A DNA stretch of 47,989 nt from a bacterium. GTDB lineage: Bacteria; Dependentiae; Babeliae; Babeliales; RVW-14. This document shows, in pieces, positions 47,964 through 47,989 of the stretch; the stretch's first letter is position 1; the number at the start of each line of letters is the position of its first letter. The notes beneath the pieces are model-generated. The model saw only the letters and a list, made by a program, of their open reading frames with translations. It was not told the DNA's origin and did not search any database. A program made the translations under genes and the position numbers. The stretch spans positions 1-47,989 of the forward strand of contig RGUK01000002.1 of the NCBI GenBank assembly GCA_010027825.1, written 5' to 3'.

Positions 47964-47989
47964 GGCGGTTCTGTACGCCGGTGATTTTT

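Noticed and set aside
1..47989. CRISPR arrays, insertion sequences, rRNA, attachment sites
   Set aside because: No regularly spaced repeats, transposase motifs, rRNA sequence or convincing att-type direct repeats were seen.

Overview
The window looks like part of a large tailed-phage genome: about 48 kb, nearly all genes on the + strand, tightly packed with many 4-base start/stop overlaps, two tRNA genes, HNH endonucleases, an intein, and a block of phage replication and recombination genes. There are no ribosomal, metabolic or transposon genes. The host is a bacterium that uses Shine-Dalgarno sites and sigma70-like promoters. A small secreted Cys-rich protein and some small families (such as the DUF6915-like gene) recall Planctomycetes, but that host guess is weak and rests on memory.

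Layout. 1-3858: a MoxR/CobS-like AAA+ ATPase (cut by the window start) and its giant von Willebrand A partner. 3996-4304: a lone secreted Cys-rich protein between two hairpins. 4407-10877: small accessory genes (two DUF6878-like paralogues, a DUF3085-like gene, a DUF6915-like gene, membrane and unknown proteins) and a C5 cytosine methyltransferase. 10895-16217: two ParB-like proteins separated by hairpins, a second C5 methyltransferase and unknowns. 16218-16434: a gene-free stretch with a strongly foldable, tRNA-like RNA, then a start-site hairpin. 17356-24877: a promoter with a perfect Shine-Dalgarno site, a SEC-C zinc protein, a zincin, and a run of very small genes that share a C-terminal helical module. 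24880-28082: a Cys-rich protein, an unusual fusion of a CI-like helix-turn-helix with a deoxyhypusine-synthase-like domain, and a large unknown protein.

28354-47963 is mostly DNA metabolism: a DEDDh exonuclease; a tRNA/HNH island (tRNA-Gln, two HNH genes, tRNA-Met); SbcD/gp47-like and SbcC/gp46-like recombination nuclease; a UvsW-like SF2 helicase interrupted in its P-loop by a class 3-type intein with two reading-frame breaks; a DnaB/gp41-like helicase; a DnaG-like primase; DNA polymerase A fused to a uracil-DNA-glycosylase-like domain; a probable single-strand-binding protein with its own promoter; and a RecA/UvsX-like recombinase. Together these form a nearly complete phage replication and recombination set.

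The most novel items are the HTH-DHS fusion, the tRNA-like/pseudoknot RNA upstream of a start site held in a hairpin, the class 3 intein with its frameshifts, and HNH genes whose 3' ends run into tRNA genes. All family names come from motif reading; no database search was possible.
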